Positions 19,299-28,296 are shown, counted from the first letter of the stretch. The stretch: DNA of 58,834 nt from an uncultured Verrucomicrobiales bacterium (GCA_937891465.1 CALAHF010000090.1:1-58834), one strand, 5' to 3'. Notes: generated from the sequence alone by a model not told the origin. Numbers and translations are program-made.

Positions 19299-20423
19299 AT
19301 GAAACTTTCGATCTATGGACTGCTTGCGATCGTCGTTGTGGCGTCGATTGGCTACTCTCAGATTCCGTCCCGGTTTGATCAATGGGATAAAGATAAAAGC
19401 GGAACGCTGACAAAAGAAGAGTTGCCGAAAGCGCTCCAGAAGAATTTTGAAAAAGTTGACCGTGACAAAAATGGATCAATTTCGCGGGAGGAAGATGCAG
19501 CGATTCGAAAACGTGGTAAGGGAAAGCGTGAGAACGGAGGCGGTGAGGTAGGGGGAGTAAAACGAATTCCTGATTTGGATTATTCAGGGAATGAGAATCC
19601 CCGCCAGATGCTGGATTTGTATTTGCCTGAGGCAGCTTCAAAAGACGGAGCAAAGCTTCCATTGGTTTGCTGGATTCACGGAGGCGGCTGGCAGAACGGC
19701 GCAAAGGATCGGGCACGATTTATTGAGGATTTGGTAAAGTCAGGGAAGTTTGCGGGAGCCTCGATTGGATATCGGCTTACGGATGAAGCGCAATGGCCGT
19801 CGCAAATTCATGACTGCAAGGCGGCGATTCGATGGCTTAAGGCGAATGCGGATAAATACGGCTACGATGCTGAAAAAATTGCGGTTTGGGGATCGTCCGC
19901 TGGTGGACATTTAGTGGCGATGTTAGGCGTCGCTCATGATGTCGAGAACCTGGAAGGGACTCTTGGAGAACATTTGGATCAGACTTCCGAAGTGGCTTGC
20001 GTGGTTGATTATTATGGACCGGCCGAGCTTTTAAAAATGAACGAACAAGGGAGTTCGATGGATCATGATGCTGCTAAATCCCCGGAATCAAAACTGGTAG
20101 GTGGGCCACAGCAGGAAACGCGGGACGTGGCGAAAGATGCGTCTCCGATAACGCATGTGACGAAAGATGATGAGCCGATCCTGATTGTTCACGGCACCAA
20201 AGATCCATTGGTTCCGTATCAGCAGTCGGTTGAATTTAAAAAAAATCTGGATGCGGCTGGAGTTCCTGCAATTTTTGTGACCGTTGAAGATGCCGGCCAC
20301 GGAAAGGGATTTCCGCCGGAGGTTTCAAAGATCGCCGAACAGTTCATCACTCACCATTTGCTTGGCGAAGGCGATTTGCCAAAGGATCAGACGGTCAAGA
20401 GCGTTGAATTGAAGACGCGCTGA
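19299..20423 (+). CDS. EF-hand plus alpha/beta-hydrolase (BD-FAE-like esterase)
   Basis: 374 residues from ATG 19299 (a GTG start 15 bases earlier is less likely). After a signal peptide (VVVASIGYSQ), residues about 28-58 hold two EF-hand-like loops, DKDKSGTLTKEE and DRDKNGSISREE, which probably bind Ca2+. The hydrolase part has the oxyanion motif IHGGGWQNGAKDR and the nucleophile elbow VWGSSAGGHLVAM. It ends with IVHGTKDPLVPYQQ (acid) and EDAGHGKGF (His). It matches the bifunctional feruloyl/acetyl-xylan esterase group. Third gene of the DUF1549/1553-DUF1501 run, so it may share a glycan substrate. Confidence 0.88.
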   Translation: MKLSIYGLLAIVVVASIGYSQIPSRFDQWDKDKSGTLTKEELPKALQKNFEKVDRDKNGSISREEDAAIRKRGKGKRENGGGEVGGVKRIPDLDYSGNENPRQMLDLYLPEAASKDGAKLPLVCWIHGGGWQNGAKDRARFIEDLVKSGKFAGASIGYRLTDEAQWPSQIHDCKAAIRWLKANADKYGYDAEKIAVWGSSAGGHLVAMLGVAHDVENLEGTLGEHLDQTSEVACVVDYYGPAELLKMNEQGSSMDHDAAKSPESKLVGGPQQETRDVAKDASPITHVTKDDEPILIVHGTKDPLVPYQQSVEFKKNLDAAGVPAIFVTVEDAGHGKGFPPEVSKIAEQFITHHLLGEGDLPKDQTVKSVELKTR

Positions 20424-20437
20424 TTTTCTAGGTTTCA

Positions 20438-20480
20438 CGAACCAACAGGGTCTGTTCGACGAACCTACCCTGTTACTTCG
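20438..20480 (+). repeat. 43-bp bipartite repeat, copy 3 (inverted type)
   Basis: The best hairpin of the set: CGAACCAACAGGGT at the left faces ACCCTGTTACTTCG at the right, with the perfect centre GTTCGACGAAC. Seventeen of 21 positions pair. It sits between the convergent ends of the esterase gene and htpG. Confidence 0.88.
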
Positions 20481-20493
20481 ATTTTTCCCATAA

Positions 20494-22353
20494 TCACCTT
20501 TTCAAAACCGCACCGAGCAGATCAAATCCGCGGCTGATGAGGTCTTTGCGATCTTCGAGCAGACCTGCGTCGAGCAGGGCATTGTCGAACAAGTGTGCGG
20601 CAACCATCTTCGCCGTTTCAGGATCTGATTCGCGAACTGCTGCTAGATTTTTGATCAATTCGTGACGTGGATTGATTTCGAAATCAACTTTCACCGGTGG
20701 AGCGGCTTCTTCGGGATTCATAGCGCGCATCATCCCACGCATCTGAGCGTTCATTCCGTTTTCAGGAGTGAGCGCGGCCACGGGGCTTCCGATGAGACGT
20801 TTACTTGCGGTGACTTTCTCAACGCGATCGCCGAATTCTTCGGTGAGGAATTCAGTGAGTGCGGTGATGTCATCTTCGGCAAGGGAATCGCCTTCGGCTT
20901 CTGCTGCAGGATCGTCATCGAGATCAATTCCACCGCTGTTGGCGGCGAGGAGCTGCTTGCCGTCGAATTCGCCGAGATGCTGAACGAGGTATTCGTCGAC
21001 TTGATCAAAAAGAAAAATCACTTCAAGGCCGCGTGCTTTGAAAGCCTCAAGGTACGGGCCAGACTCGATTGTGGCGCGGTCAGGTCCGATCAGGTAGTAA
21101 ATCTTATCCTGGTCTTCTTTTGCTTTGGTTAGGTAATCAGCAAACGAAGTGGTTTCGCCTTTCTCGGTCATGGACGACTCGAAACGAATCAGGCCGGCGA
21201 TTTTTTCGCGATTGTCGTGATCGATGACAACACCCTCTTTCAGGAAGCGACCGAATTTCGCGTAGAAATCATTGTATTTCTCAGTCTCGTTTTTGGCTTC
21301 GCCGTCGAGGAATTTGATGAAGCGCTTGGTGATAACCTGACCGATTTTCCGAACAAGCGTGCTGTCCTGCATGGACTCACGCGAGATGTTCAGTGGAATG
21401 TCGGCGCTGTCGATGACACCACGAAGGAAGCGCAACCACTCCGGGAGCAGGCCTTCAGGCTTAGCGTCGATCAGCACGTTTTTGCAATAGAGTGAAACGC
21501 CGGATTCCATTTGTCCGAATCCAAACAGCTCGGTATTTTGCTCAGGAACGAAAAGCAGCGCGTTCAGCTCGATCGGCTCGCTGGCCTGAAAGTGCATCGT
21601 GAAACGCGGGTCGTCGAAAGCATTCGACGTAAACTTGTAAAACTCGGTGTATTCCTCGGCGGTGATTTCTTTCTTCCGCTTGCGCCACAGGGCTTCAACG
21701 GTGTTGATTCGGTCTTCGCCTAGAAGGAGAGGGAAAGAAACAAAGCTGGAGTAGTTTTGCAGGATCGATTTGAGTTTCTCGGTGGTCGCATACTCTTTAA
21801 AATCTTCACGGATGTGGACAACGATTTTTGAACCGCGATCAACTTCTTCGTCAACGGTGTCGATCGTGTAACCAGTCTTGCCATCGCTGGTCCAAACAAG
21901 GTTTTCGCTCTCGGGCTTCCACGAGCGGGAGAACACTTCGACTTTATCGCCGACCATGAACGCGGAATAGAAACCAACACCGAACTGTCCAATAAGTCCG
22001 GATTCCTTTTGGTCTTTTTCAGCCATCGCTTTCACGAACTGCTTCGATCCTGAGTGAGCAATGGTTCCCAGGTTTTGTTCAAGCTCTTCACGGGTCATTC
22101 CGATTCCCGCATCCTGGAAAGTGATCGTTCCAGCTTCTTCGTCGGTCGTGATTTCGATCTGCAATTCGCGATCTGGCTGATGAACCTGTTTCTCAGTCAG
22201 GCTGGTGTGGCGCATTTTTTCGAGCGCATCAGAGGCGTTCGAAACGAGCTCCCGCACGAAAATCTCGCGATCCGTGTAGAGCGAGTTGATGACGATGTCG
22301 AGCAGTTGGCTGACTTCGGCCTGAAATTCATGTTTGGTAGTGTCTTCTGACAT
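20494..22353 (-). CDS. htpG: Chaperone HtpG (Hsp90)
   Basis: 619 residues, full length for bacterial Hsp90. The GHKL ATPase domain shows LVSNASDALEKMRHTS, FQDAGIGMTREELEQNLG, IAHSGSKQF and LIGQFGVGFYSAFMVGDKV; the middle domain has the catalytic-loop SRESMQDS; the C-terminal dimerisation domain is present. It is an ATP-driven cytosolic protein-folding machine, usually heat-inducible. Convergent with the esterase gene. No heat-shock element was resolved upstream. Confidence 0.97.
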   Translation of the reverse strand: MSEDTTKHEFQAEVSQLLDIVINSLYTDREIFVRELVSNASDALEKMRHTSLTEKQVHQPDRELQIEITTDEEAGTITFQDAGIGMTREELEQNLGTIAHSGSKQFVKAMAEKDQKESGLIGQFGVGFYSAFMVGDKVEVFSRSWKPESENLVWTSDGKTGYTIDTVDEEVDRGSKIVVHIREDFKEYATTEKLKSILQNYSSFVSFPLLLGEDRINTVEALWRKRKKEITAEEYTEFYKFTSNAFDDPRFTMHFQASEPIELNALLFVPEQNTELFGFGQMESGVSLYCKNVLIDAKPEGLLPEWLRFLRGVIDSADIPLNISRESMQDSTLVRKIGQVITKRFIKFLDGEAKNETEKYNDFYAKFGRFLKEGVVIDHDNREKIAGLIRFESSMTEKGETTSFADYLTKAKEDQDKIYYLIGPDRATIESGPYLEAFKARGLEVIFLFDQVDEYLVQHLGEFDGKQLLAANSGGIDLDDDPAAEAEGDSLAEDDITALTEFLTEEFGDRVEKVTASKRLIGSPVAALTPENGMNAQMRGMMRAMNPEEAAPPVKVDFEINPRHELIKNLAAVRESDPETAKMVAAHLFDNALLDAGLLEDRKDLISRGFDLLGAVLKR

Positions 22354-22468
22354 GCCGATGAGATAAATCGGCGCACGATTTTGTCAAGATATGGTATGCA
22401 AGAGAACGCTTTCTCCTAAATCAGAGAAACCTCCTGAATTTTCGAAATTTGGGGCGGAAAACACCAAA

Positions 22469-23914
22469 TTAGACCCGAATCGAATCCACGGCCTGAACCT
22501 CACGCTTCTCAGGCCCGAGTTTGGTTTTCGAGCCCATCGCCGTTGCCATGGTATTGTACACATCGATTCCTTCTCGCCCGAGATCCATGATCTGGCCGGT
22601 TTTGAATCGGTTATTCGCGCTCGTCACTGCATGGAAAATCCCACTCAACTCCCGCTTCACGTCGTTGTGGCGTCCGTCGCCGCTTTCGGTGGAAATCGTG
22701 ATGAGACTGTTCTCTAAAATCGTTTTGCCATTTGCTTCAAGCGCGTTTTCGCCTTCGTCGAGTCGATCGAGAAAATAAGCCAGCTCCCGCATTTTCATGT
22801 GGGCGTGCATCCGAAGGTGCTCGTTGGAATTTTTCTCGTTGAAGCGATGCCAATACTCGTGGCTGCAGCCTTTTGAGCCGGAGCCGTTTAAATTTTTGCG
22901 ATCGTTAAAGGTGTAACGCTTTTCTCCGTTGAATTCGTAATCGCCCGTTAAGCGAATCCGCTCACCTGCAGCGAGAAATGTGAGCGACCCAAACCGGGCG
23001 CGGTCGAGCTGAATCGAAAGCGCATACAAATCGGCCATGAGACGCCATTCGGTCGTCAATTCATCCAGCGTGATGTCGATTCCTTCGCCGCCGGGATCAG
23101 CGCTGCCTCCGTGGAGAACTTTGGACGGCTCGGGGCGTTCCGGTGTGTTGTCGCCTTTGGCATCGAGGCTGTAGGCGCGCTTTTCATATTCCCGAATACG
23201 ATCGAGATGCTCGGCGACGCGGGCTTTTGAAGCCGAACCGAGCGGAGAATTGTTCCCTGTGTAGAATTTGTATTGATCAACCACCGTGTCTAAAACGCTG
23301 CGTTTCAGTCGCTCGCGGCGAGCATCTGGTGTCATGTCATCGGAAAAGCGGACGGTTCCGAAAACGCGCTCGAAAAGATCGCGCGGACGTTCCTGCATTC
23401 CTGCGGCGACGGTGCCATCTTCGTTGTAACTGTGGACGTATCGGCAGATCCGACTGCGACGAAAAAACGTCCCGCCGATCAGGGTCGGCACCAAATCCGA
23501 AGGCATGCCATTCGGGTGATGGGCTTTTCGAACGATTTGATCAATCGATGCCCCGCCGGTTTTTGCTTCACCATTTGGAGGCATCGCCGTGAACGCTGCC
23601 GCGGAGCCGTCGAAGTGCGCATTGATCCCGCTTTGATCGCATCGGACCTGATCCACACCACGCATGATCAGCAGCTTTTCTTTCAAATGCGAAAGTGGCT
23701 CCATCACCCCGTCGTACCCTTCGCTCTGCAGCGGAGTTGGGATGCCAAGGCCGAAAAACAAATTGAAAGCACGAACCGGAACCGCGGTATTTTTTGCCGC
23801 AGCAATGGCAGATCCCGCCATCATTTCTTCCAACAGCGGAAGGCCGATTGAAATTCCGCCGAGTCCACGGAGCATGGATCGACGGCTGAGAGTGCTTGAA
23901 GTGCGCTTTGACAT
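22469..23914 (-). CDS. DUF1552 exported protein
   Basis: 481 residues with a Tat-like leader (LSRRSMLRGLGGISIGLPLL). DUF1552 core blocks are RAFNLFFGLGIP, MRGVDQVRCDQSGINAHFDG, RSRICRYVHSYNEDGT and late SLITISTESGDGRHNDV. DUF1552 genes normally follow a DUF1592/1588/1587/1595 multihaem-like gene in PVC bacteria. Here no such partner is next to it, as htpG lies on one side and aat on the other, so it is an orphan. Function unknown; the fold is related to DUF1501. Confidence 0.9.
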   Translation of the reverse strand: MSKRTSSTLSRRSMLRGLGGISIGLPLLEEMMAGSAIAAAKNTAVPVRAFNLFFGLGIPTPLQSEGYDGVMEPLSHLKEKLLIMRGVDQVRCDQSGINAHFDGSAAAFTAMPPNGEAKTGGASIDQIVRKAHHPNGMPSDLVPTLIGGTFFRRSRICRYVHSYNEDGTVAAGMQERPRDLFERVFGTVRFSDDMTPDARRERLKRSVLDTVVDQYKFYTGNNSPLGSASKARVAEHLDRIREYEKRAYSLDAKGDNTPERPEPSKVLHGGSADPGGEGIDITLDELTTEWRLMADLYALSIQLDRARFGSLTFLAAGERIRLTGDYEFNGEKRYTFNDRKNLNGSGSKGCSHEYWHRFNEKNSNEHLRMHAHMKMRELAYFLDRLDEGENALEANGKTILENSLITISTESGDGRHNDVKRELSGIFHAVTSANNRFKTGQIMDLGREGIDVYNTMATAMGSKTKLGPEKREVQAVDSIRV

Positions 23915-24010
23915 GATTTCTGCTGTAGATTGATAGAAAATCAGCCAGTCTTCAAGAACGAAGCGCTAGCCAATTCAGGCCAGACGTTTGAATCTTTTTC
24001 AAAAGTTTCA

Positions 24011-24053
24011 CGAACCAACCCTATTGGGTTATCGATCAGACCCTATTGATTCG
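24011..24053 (-). repeat. 43-bp bipartite repeat, copy 4 (direct type), overlaps aat 3' end
   Basis: Reads CGAACCAACCCTATTGGG, centre GTTATCGATC, ending ACCCTATTGATTCG. Both cores point the same way. The right half extends into aat: the CTA at 24043-24045 is the TAG stop of aat on the minus strand, and the last codons S-N-Q come from the repeat. Confidence 0.85.
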
Positions 24054-24651
24054 AGAACTCAGGATTCACCAGTAGCGCGGCGTTGAGCTGGCGTAAATAT
24101 TCGTGGCGCGGCATTTCGCGGCACCCAAATTGGGCGAGGTGCGGGGTGGACCACTGTGTATCGAGCAATCGGAAACCGTTGACCTTCATTCGATCAATTA
24201 GAGCAACGAGAGCGATTTTTGATGCGTCCGTCTTGCGACTGAACATCGATTCTCCAAAAAAGACGCCGCCAATTGCGATGCCGTAAAGTCCACCACAAAG
24301 TTCGCTGTCCCGCCAGCATTCGACGGAGTGCCCATAGCCGAGCTCGAAGAGCCTGACGTAGCTTGCCTTTATTTCAGGACTGATCCATGTCGAGGTCCGG
24401 TCGGCGCAGCCATCCATCACTTCGCCAAAAGCGGTATCGATCCGGATTTCAAACGGCTCTTTCTTTAGCGCACGCTTCAGCCCGTGAGGAATGTGGAATT
24501 CATCGAGCGGAAGCACACCGCGTGGGTCCGGAGAAAACCAGCCAATCTCGCCATGACGGCTCAACGCCATCGGAAACATTCCGCTGCGGTAGGCTGCGAT
24601 AAGCGCGGCGGGACGGATCGTGCCATCTTCCGTGAAGATCGATTCGGACAT
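24043..24651 (-). CDS. aat: Leucyl/phenylalanyl-tRNA--protein transferase
   Basis: 202 residues. Diagnostic blocks are YRSGMFPMALSRHGEIGWFSPDP cut short as GMFPM and WFSPDPRGVLPLDEFHIP, then GYGHSVECWRDSELCGGLYG and IGGVFFGESMFSRKTDASK, all of the Aat family. It adds Leu or Phe to the N-terminus of proteins starting with Arg or Lys, marking them for ClpAP degradation through the N-degron pathway. The final residues EFSNQ fall in a 43-bp repeat, which supplies the stop codon; the conserved fold ends before that. Confidence 0.95.
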   Translation of the reverse strand: MSESIFTEDGTIRPAALIAAYRSGMFPMALSRHGEIGWFSPDPRGVLPLDEFHIPHGLKRALKKEPFEIRIDTAFGEVMDGCADRTSTWISPEIKASYVRLFELGYGHSVECWRDSELCGGLYGIAIGGVFFGESMFSRKTDASKIALVALIDRMKVNGFRLLDTQWSTPHLAQFGCREMPRHEYLRQLNAALLVNPEFSNQ

Positions 24652-24981
24652 CGAGAAGGGTGAAGAATGAAGAAGTTTTGAGTGAGGTGGGTTCCTGAAA
24701 AGCGAACTTTCCGATGCGAGGCTAGGGCCCCCCCCTTTTCATTTCAACGAAAAAACCACTCAATTTGTGGGGAAAAATGAAGATTTTTATGGCGCTAATT
24801 AAAGAGTTTATGACAGCTAAAGAAAGCCTGAAAATATCGAGTTGCAGGCGGATTCATTTCGAAAATTTCGAGACTTTTTTAAACTACGTGGGAGGCAGTT
24901 TCTAAACACGTGCAGTTCGAATTGACAAACTGCTGGAAAAAGGCGACTTGATATTCAAGATAAGCTAAATTTCCAGAGTTC
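24652..24981. other. Intergenic region upstream of aat and the regulator gene
   Basis: About 330 bases with no credible gene. It has a run of seven to eight C at about 24728 and an A/T-rich stretch 24760-24900. There is a TTGACA at 24922-24927, which looks like a -35 box, but no good -10 hexamer stands at the normal 16-18 bases from it. Promoters for the divergent genes must lie here but cannot be placed with confidence. Confidence 0.5.
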
Positions 24982-25626
24982 GTGTCTCATATATTCCAAT
25001 CCTTTCGTGATCTGTCTCGCCCTCAATGGTTTCGCATCATTGAGTTGGTGAAGCAATCGACCGGAATTTCTGTGCCAGAACTGGCTGAGGAAATTGGAAT
25101 GAGCTATATGGGTATCAAAAAGCATTGCATCGCGCTGGAGAAATCAGGTTACCTCGATACGTGGCGCCGCCCGAAACAAGTGGGACGTCCTGAAAAGCTT
25201 TATCGACTGACTGAAAAGGCGAGCACCCTTTTTCCGGGGATTGGTGACGATGTGACGATGGCCATGCTGGACGCCGCCGCGCATATCGATCCAAATGCTG
25301 CTGAAAAGATGCTGTATGCTTATTTTCAGAATGTATCTGTTCAGTATCAGAAAAAAGTCGCAGGGAATTCAATTATTGACCGTGCGACCTCGTTGGCAAA
25401 GCTGCGGGAGGCTCAGGGCTATTTTTCTCATTGCGAATACGATCCTACAGAAGGGCTTCGAATCGTCGAGCATCACAATCCACTCGAGCCGTTGTTTCAG
25501 AAATATCCGACGGTTGAGAGAATGGAAGAACAGGTTTTCGAGCGCGTTCTTGGAAGCCCCGTCGAGAGAACCGTGCAGCGCGCGTCCGGTTTGCGGCTCT
25601 ATCGTTTCGATATTTCGACTCTTTAA
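24982..25626 (+). CDS. Winged-helix regulator, SufR-like architecture
   Basis: 214 residues from GTG 24982. Residues about 12-75 form a winged helix: ISVPELAEEIGMSYMGIKKH is the recognition part, followed by GYLDTWRRPKQVGRPEKLYR as the wing. The C-terminal half ends with HHNPLEPLFQKYPTVERMEE and LGSPVERTVQRASGL. This recalls SufR-type sensors, whose C-terminal Cys residues bind an Fe-S cluster; those cysteines are mostly replaced here, so cluster binding is doubtful. No suf genes lie next to it. Target genes unknown; autoregulation is possible given the long upstream gap. Confidence 0.78.
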   Translation: MSHIFQSFRDLSRPQWFRIIELVKQSTGISVPELAEEIGMSYMGIKKHCIALEKSGYLDTWRRPKQVGRPEKLYRLTEKASTLFPGIGDDVTMAMLDAAAHIDPNAAEKMLYAYFQNVSVQYQKKVAGNSIIDRATSLAKLREAQGYFSHCEYDPTEGLRIVEHHNPLEPLFQKYPTVERMEEQVFERVLGSPVERTVQRASGLRLYRFDISTL

Positions 25627-25628
25627 AG

Positions 25629-25687
25629 AGCGGGACGTGATTTTGCTTCTGTCATTAAAAAAAATCTGAGATCTGTCGCGTCCCGCT
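25629..25687. repeat. 9-bp inverted repeat after the regulator gene
   Basis: AGCGGGACG at 25629-25637 is perfectly complementary to CGTCCCGCT at 25679-25687, with a 41-base A/T-rich loop. It begins 2 bases after the regulator stop. It may act as an mRNA 3' hairpin; it has no T-run, so a classical terminator is not supported. Confidence 0.4.
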
Positions 25688-25938
25688 TGTGGGAATTTCG
25701 GCTCATCCGGGAATTTTCGCGTTTCCACTCTTTAGGCTAAAACAGAAAATTGTAGCCGCGCGTGGTCACTTTTCTCAAAAATCGGGCGAAATCAGGCTCA
25801 ATTCGGCTGCTATTTTCTAATTTTATCAAAAATGAGTCTAATAATTATAAATATTTGAAAAAAAGAGGTTGCGGGATTTTTAGGCGAATGATAAATTCCA
25901 TAACGGACACACGAACCACAAACAGAAGACGCACCAAA

Positions 25939-26343
25939 ATGAAGATGAACCACGAACACGATAGGAATTGCCTCTTCGCCTTGAGAAAGCGCGGTATGGG
26001 ATCAGTTGAAGCAACTCTCCTGGTTATTGCTGGATTCATTGCCTGCGCCTGGGGGCTCAATGACGTGAAAAACGGTTCTGGTGAAGTCGCAACAGATGTT
26101 CGACTTCGCCAAGTTGCTGCAGAAATGGTCAAGGTTTCTGAAGCGGCAAAAATCGGCGGGATTGATCTCGTTGATGATCACAGCGTTCAGGCCACCATCA
26201 GCAATATCGAAAAAGGGGCAACTGCCACATATGGCGTGTTTGCAGGATCATATTACGGCGTGGCGAAAGTCGATCCCGTGATGAGAACCAAACTGGGTGA
26301 CTTTCTATACGTCAATGGAGGCAAGCTTCATCTCGCAAAATAA
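25939..26343 (+). CDS. Orphan prepilin-like protein
   Basis: 134 residues from ATG 25939; the open frame extends upstream but those residues look non-coding. A charged leader ends RKRG, followed by MGSVEATLLVIAGFIACAW: Gly19 before the cut, and Glu24 at +5 of the mature protein, in a hydrophobic helix. This is the class of a type IV pilin or pseudopilin processed by a prepilin peptidase; the helix is closer to Flp/Tad style than to the usual FTLIE style. The rest is a small globular part with no Cys pair. No pilus genes are adjacent. Prepilin status is inferred from the motif alone. Confidence 0.55.
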   Translation: MKMNHEHDRNCLFALRKRGMGSVEATLLVIAGFIACAWGLNDVKNGSGEVATDVRLRQVAAEMVKVSEAAKIGGIDLVDDHSVQATISNIEKGATATYGVFAGSYYGVAKVDPVMRTKLGDFLYVNGGKLHLAK

Positions 26344-26649
26344 AATTTCTGATTTCCCAAACTCCGCACACCGAGAAAACGATGCAAACGCCACCTCTTA
26401 GGAAAGACCCCTCAGCTCAGAACTAAGAATTTGGGACGCATTGCACCTCTCCTGAAAATGGACACGAAACCCATCGCAATGCTGACCGAAAAGGGCCTAA
26501 ACACGCGAACACACAGGCAATAGGAACCAAACAACACAATTTGTGCGGAACGGGGCGGCCCGGTATTTGAGGAGATTTCTCCGAGAGTGCCGAGCCGTTT
26601 TTTTGTTCAAACAGAATCCTCCCTGACTAGGAAACACCCGAGTTGAATG
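26344..26649. other. Intergenic region, possible non-coding transcript
   Basis: About 305 bases between the prepilin-like gene and the convergent GlsB-type gene. No protein-coding frame is convincing. It ends in a terminator-like structure (see next entry) placed some 200 bases after the preceding stop codon, so a long 3' UTR or a separate small RNA is possible. Confidence 0.4.
26556..26604 (+). terminator. Branched hairpin with T7 tail
   Basis: CGGCCCGG (26556-26563) pairs with CCGAGCCG (26590-26597) at 7 of 8 positions. Inside it GGAGA (26571-26575) pairs with TCTCC (26578-26582). Seven T residues follow at 26598-26604. This is the form of a rho-independent terminator for plus-strand transcription. 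Confidence 0.5.
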
Positions 26650-26910
26650 TCACTTCTTTGCAAAAATCTTGCGATAGAGGAAAAGCAGCAAGAGAGCACC
26701 GCCAGTGCCAAAAATAATGCGCCAGATCAATCCATCTCCGCCGAGATTTACCAGGCCGACGATAAAACCGCCGACCCAAGAGCCGAGAATACCGATGAGA
26801 ATCGTGATAAGAACGCCGACGAATCCTTTGCCATCACCGGGATCTTTGCCGGGCATAATCCATTTAGCGAGAAGTCCGATGACGAGACCAACGAGAAGAG
26901 TAGCAATCAT
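26650..26910 (-). CDS. GlsB/YeaQ/YmgE-family small membrane protein
   Basis: 86 residues from ATG 26910. Three hydrophobic helices with the family pattern LVGLVIGLLAKWIMPGKDPG, then GFVGVLITILIGILGSWVGG with the Gly-rich loop, and LLLLFLYRKIF at the end. Called a transglycosylase-associated or stress-response membrane protein; no enzymatic activity is known. A longer start at 26946 would add 12 polar residues and is unlikely. Confidence 0.85.
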   Translation of the reverse strand: MIATLLVGLVIGLLAKWIMPGKDPGDGKGFVGVLITILIGILGSWVGGFIVGLVNLGGDGLIWRIIFGTGGALLLLFLYRKIFAKK

Positions 26911-27004
26911 TATTTGAGTGGGGAATGAATTGGATGAATCGAACAAAAGTGATGTGCGATCTATTCAATAGACTCGCTGATCCCATCTGATGTCACATTA
27001 AACT

Positions 27005-28156
27005 TCACGACCAATCCAAACCTTCGTGGATCGGGGCTAAAATTTCGTGACCAGTTTCCGTCACGACTGCCATGTCCTCGACTCGAACGCCTCCGATGGT
27101 TGCGGAATACAATCCCGGTTCCACGGTGAAAGCTTCACCCGCGAAAATTTCACCTCCACCGTCATCCAACAGGATCGGTTCGTGAACATCCAGCCCAATC
27201 CCGTGGCCAGTCCCGTGACGCATCGATGGCATCGCAAGGTCATGACGAGCATCGCCACGAACCATCGAAAATCCATTTCCTTCGATCACCGCTGCGACGG
27301 CTCGGTGAACGGCTTCCCCTGTGGTTCCGGCCTTCAGGGCTTCGCATCCCGCTTGCTTTGCTGTGCGGACGGTTTCGTGCATCCTTAAAAACTCGGCGGT
27401 GGGTTCACCATTTACAACCGTTCGAGTCATGTCGCCGTTGTAACGAGTCGCGTTGTCCATCGGGAAAATATCGACAATCACCGGAATGTTAGTGATCAGT
27501 GGTCCTGCGCCGAAATGATGACAGTCGGCAACGTGGGGAACGGTTACGACGATCGAATCGTGCGCGTTCGAAAATCCTCGATCCATCAAAAATGCCGTGA
27601 TCATTCGACGAACTCGTTCTGACGTCAGGACATTCCCATCATGATGTAAAATACCGGCGGCATCCGGTTTTGCCCGCGCGATCAATCCACAAGCCATCGT
27701 CATCGCTTCGCCCGTGACGGTTTGTGCATGGCGCAGATGTTCGATTTCTTCCGCGTCTTTTATCCGGCGCTCAACAACTCCAAAATTCTCCGAGTACTCA
27801 ACCGTGATCCCTGCTTTCTGAAAATACCATGCATACAAAAACGGAAGCGATCGATCGACCGTTACCGACTTTTCACCCGCTTGACGAAGGCATTCCGCAG
27901 CCGCCTGAGCCAACCCAGTATCCCGATCTCCCGATAAACCGCCTTCCGGTTCAAAATTGGCAGCACATTTGATTTCATCTGCCCGAGCCTGCTTGCGCGC
28001 CCGATCCATTTCGATATCACGAACCAGAAAAACCGATTTTCCATCCGCGAAATCAATGATCACACAGGAATCCGGGGCCATAAACCGGATCCGGTGAAAG
28101 AGAGTGGCATTGCTCGCTGCAATTCCAGCGAGAACAGTCGGTAATTTTTTAGGCAT
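27005..28156 (-). CDS. M24 metallopeptidase (Xaa-Pro aminopeptidase-like)
   Basis: 383 residues from ATG 28156; the longer in-frame start reads through a 43-bp repeat and is rejected. An N-terminal creatinase-type domain of about 150 residues precedes the pita-bread catalytic domain. The metal ligands are in VDIFPMDNATRYNGDMTRT (two Asp), HGTGHGIGLDVHE (His), FTVEPGLY (Glu) and GVRVEDMAVV (Glu). It should remove N-terminal residues before proline, using two divalent metals in the cytoplasm. Confidence 0.9.
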   Translation of the reverse strand: MPKKLPTVLAGIAASNATLFHRIRFMAPDSCVIIDFADGKSVFLVRDIEMDRARKQARADEIKCAANFEPEGGLSGDRDTGLAQAAAECLRQAGEKSVTVDRSLPFLYAWYFQKAGITVEYSENFGVVERRIKDAEEIEHLRHAQTVTGEAMTMACGLIARAKPDAAGILHHDGNVLTSERVRRMITAFLMDRGFSNAHDSIVVTVPHVADCHHFGAGPLITNIPVIVDIFPMDNATRYNGDMTRTVVNGEPTAEFLRMHETVRTAKQAGCEALKAGTTGEAVHRAVAAVIEGNGFSMVRGDARHDLAMPSMRHGTGHGIGLDVHEPILLDDGGGEIFAGEAFTVEPGLYSATIGGVRVEDMAVVTETGHEILAPIHEGLDWS

Positions 28157-28208
28157 AAATGGAGGGTAGCGGATTTTTGAAAAATTCCGAATCGGAATGA
28201 AGGACTTA

Positions 28209-28251
28209 CGAACGAATAGGGTAAGTTCGATGAACCAACCCTGTTCGATCG
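28209..28251 (+). repeat. 43-bp bipartite repeat, copy 5 (inverted type)
   Basis: CGAACGAATAGGGT on the left, centre GTTCGATGAAC, ACCCTGTTCGATCG on the right. Both arms carry the same unusual CGAA in place of CCAA, a paired change that keeps the helix. It lies in the divergent gap between the M24 peptidase and cupin genes. Confidence 0.86.
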
Positions 28252-28296
28252 GAAAAACGGGCAGCAATTCCCGCGCGTATTGGGCTATCTTTCAAA

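Noticed and set aside
20438-20480. The repeat as a transcription terminator
   Set aside because: No T-run follows, and sister copies lie in divergent promoter gaps and inside a probable operon.
24922-24955. TTGACA as a promoter with a -10 box further on
   Set aside because: The only -10-like hexamer is more than 20 bases away; spacing is wrong.
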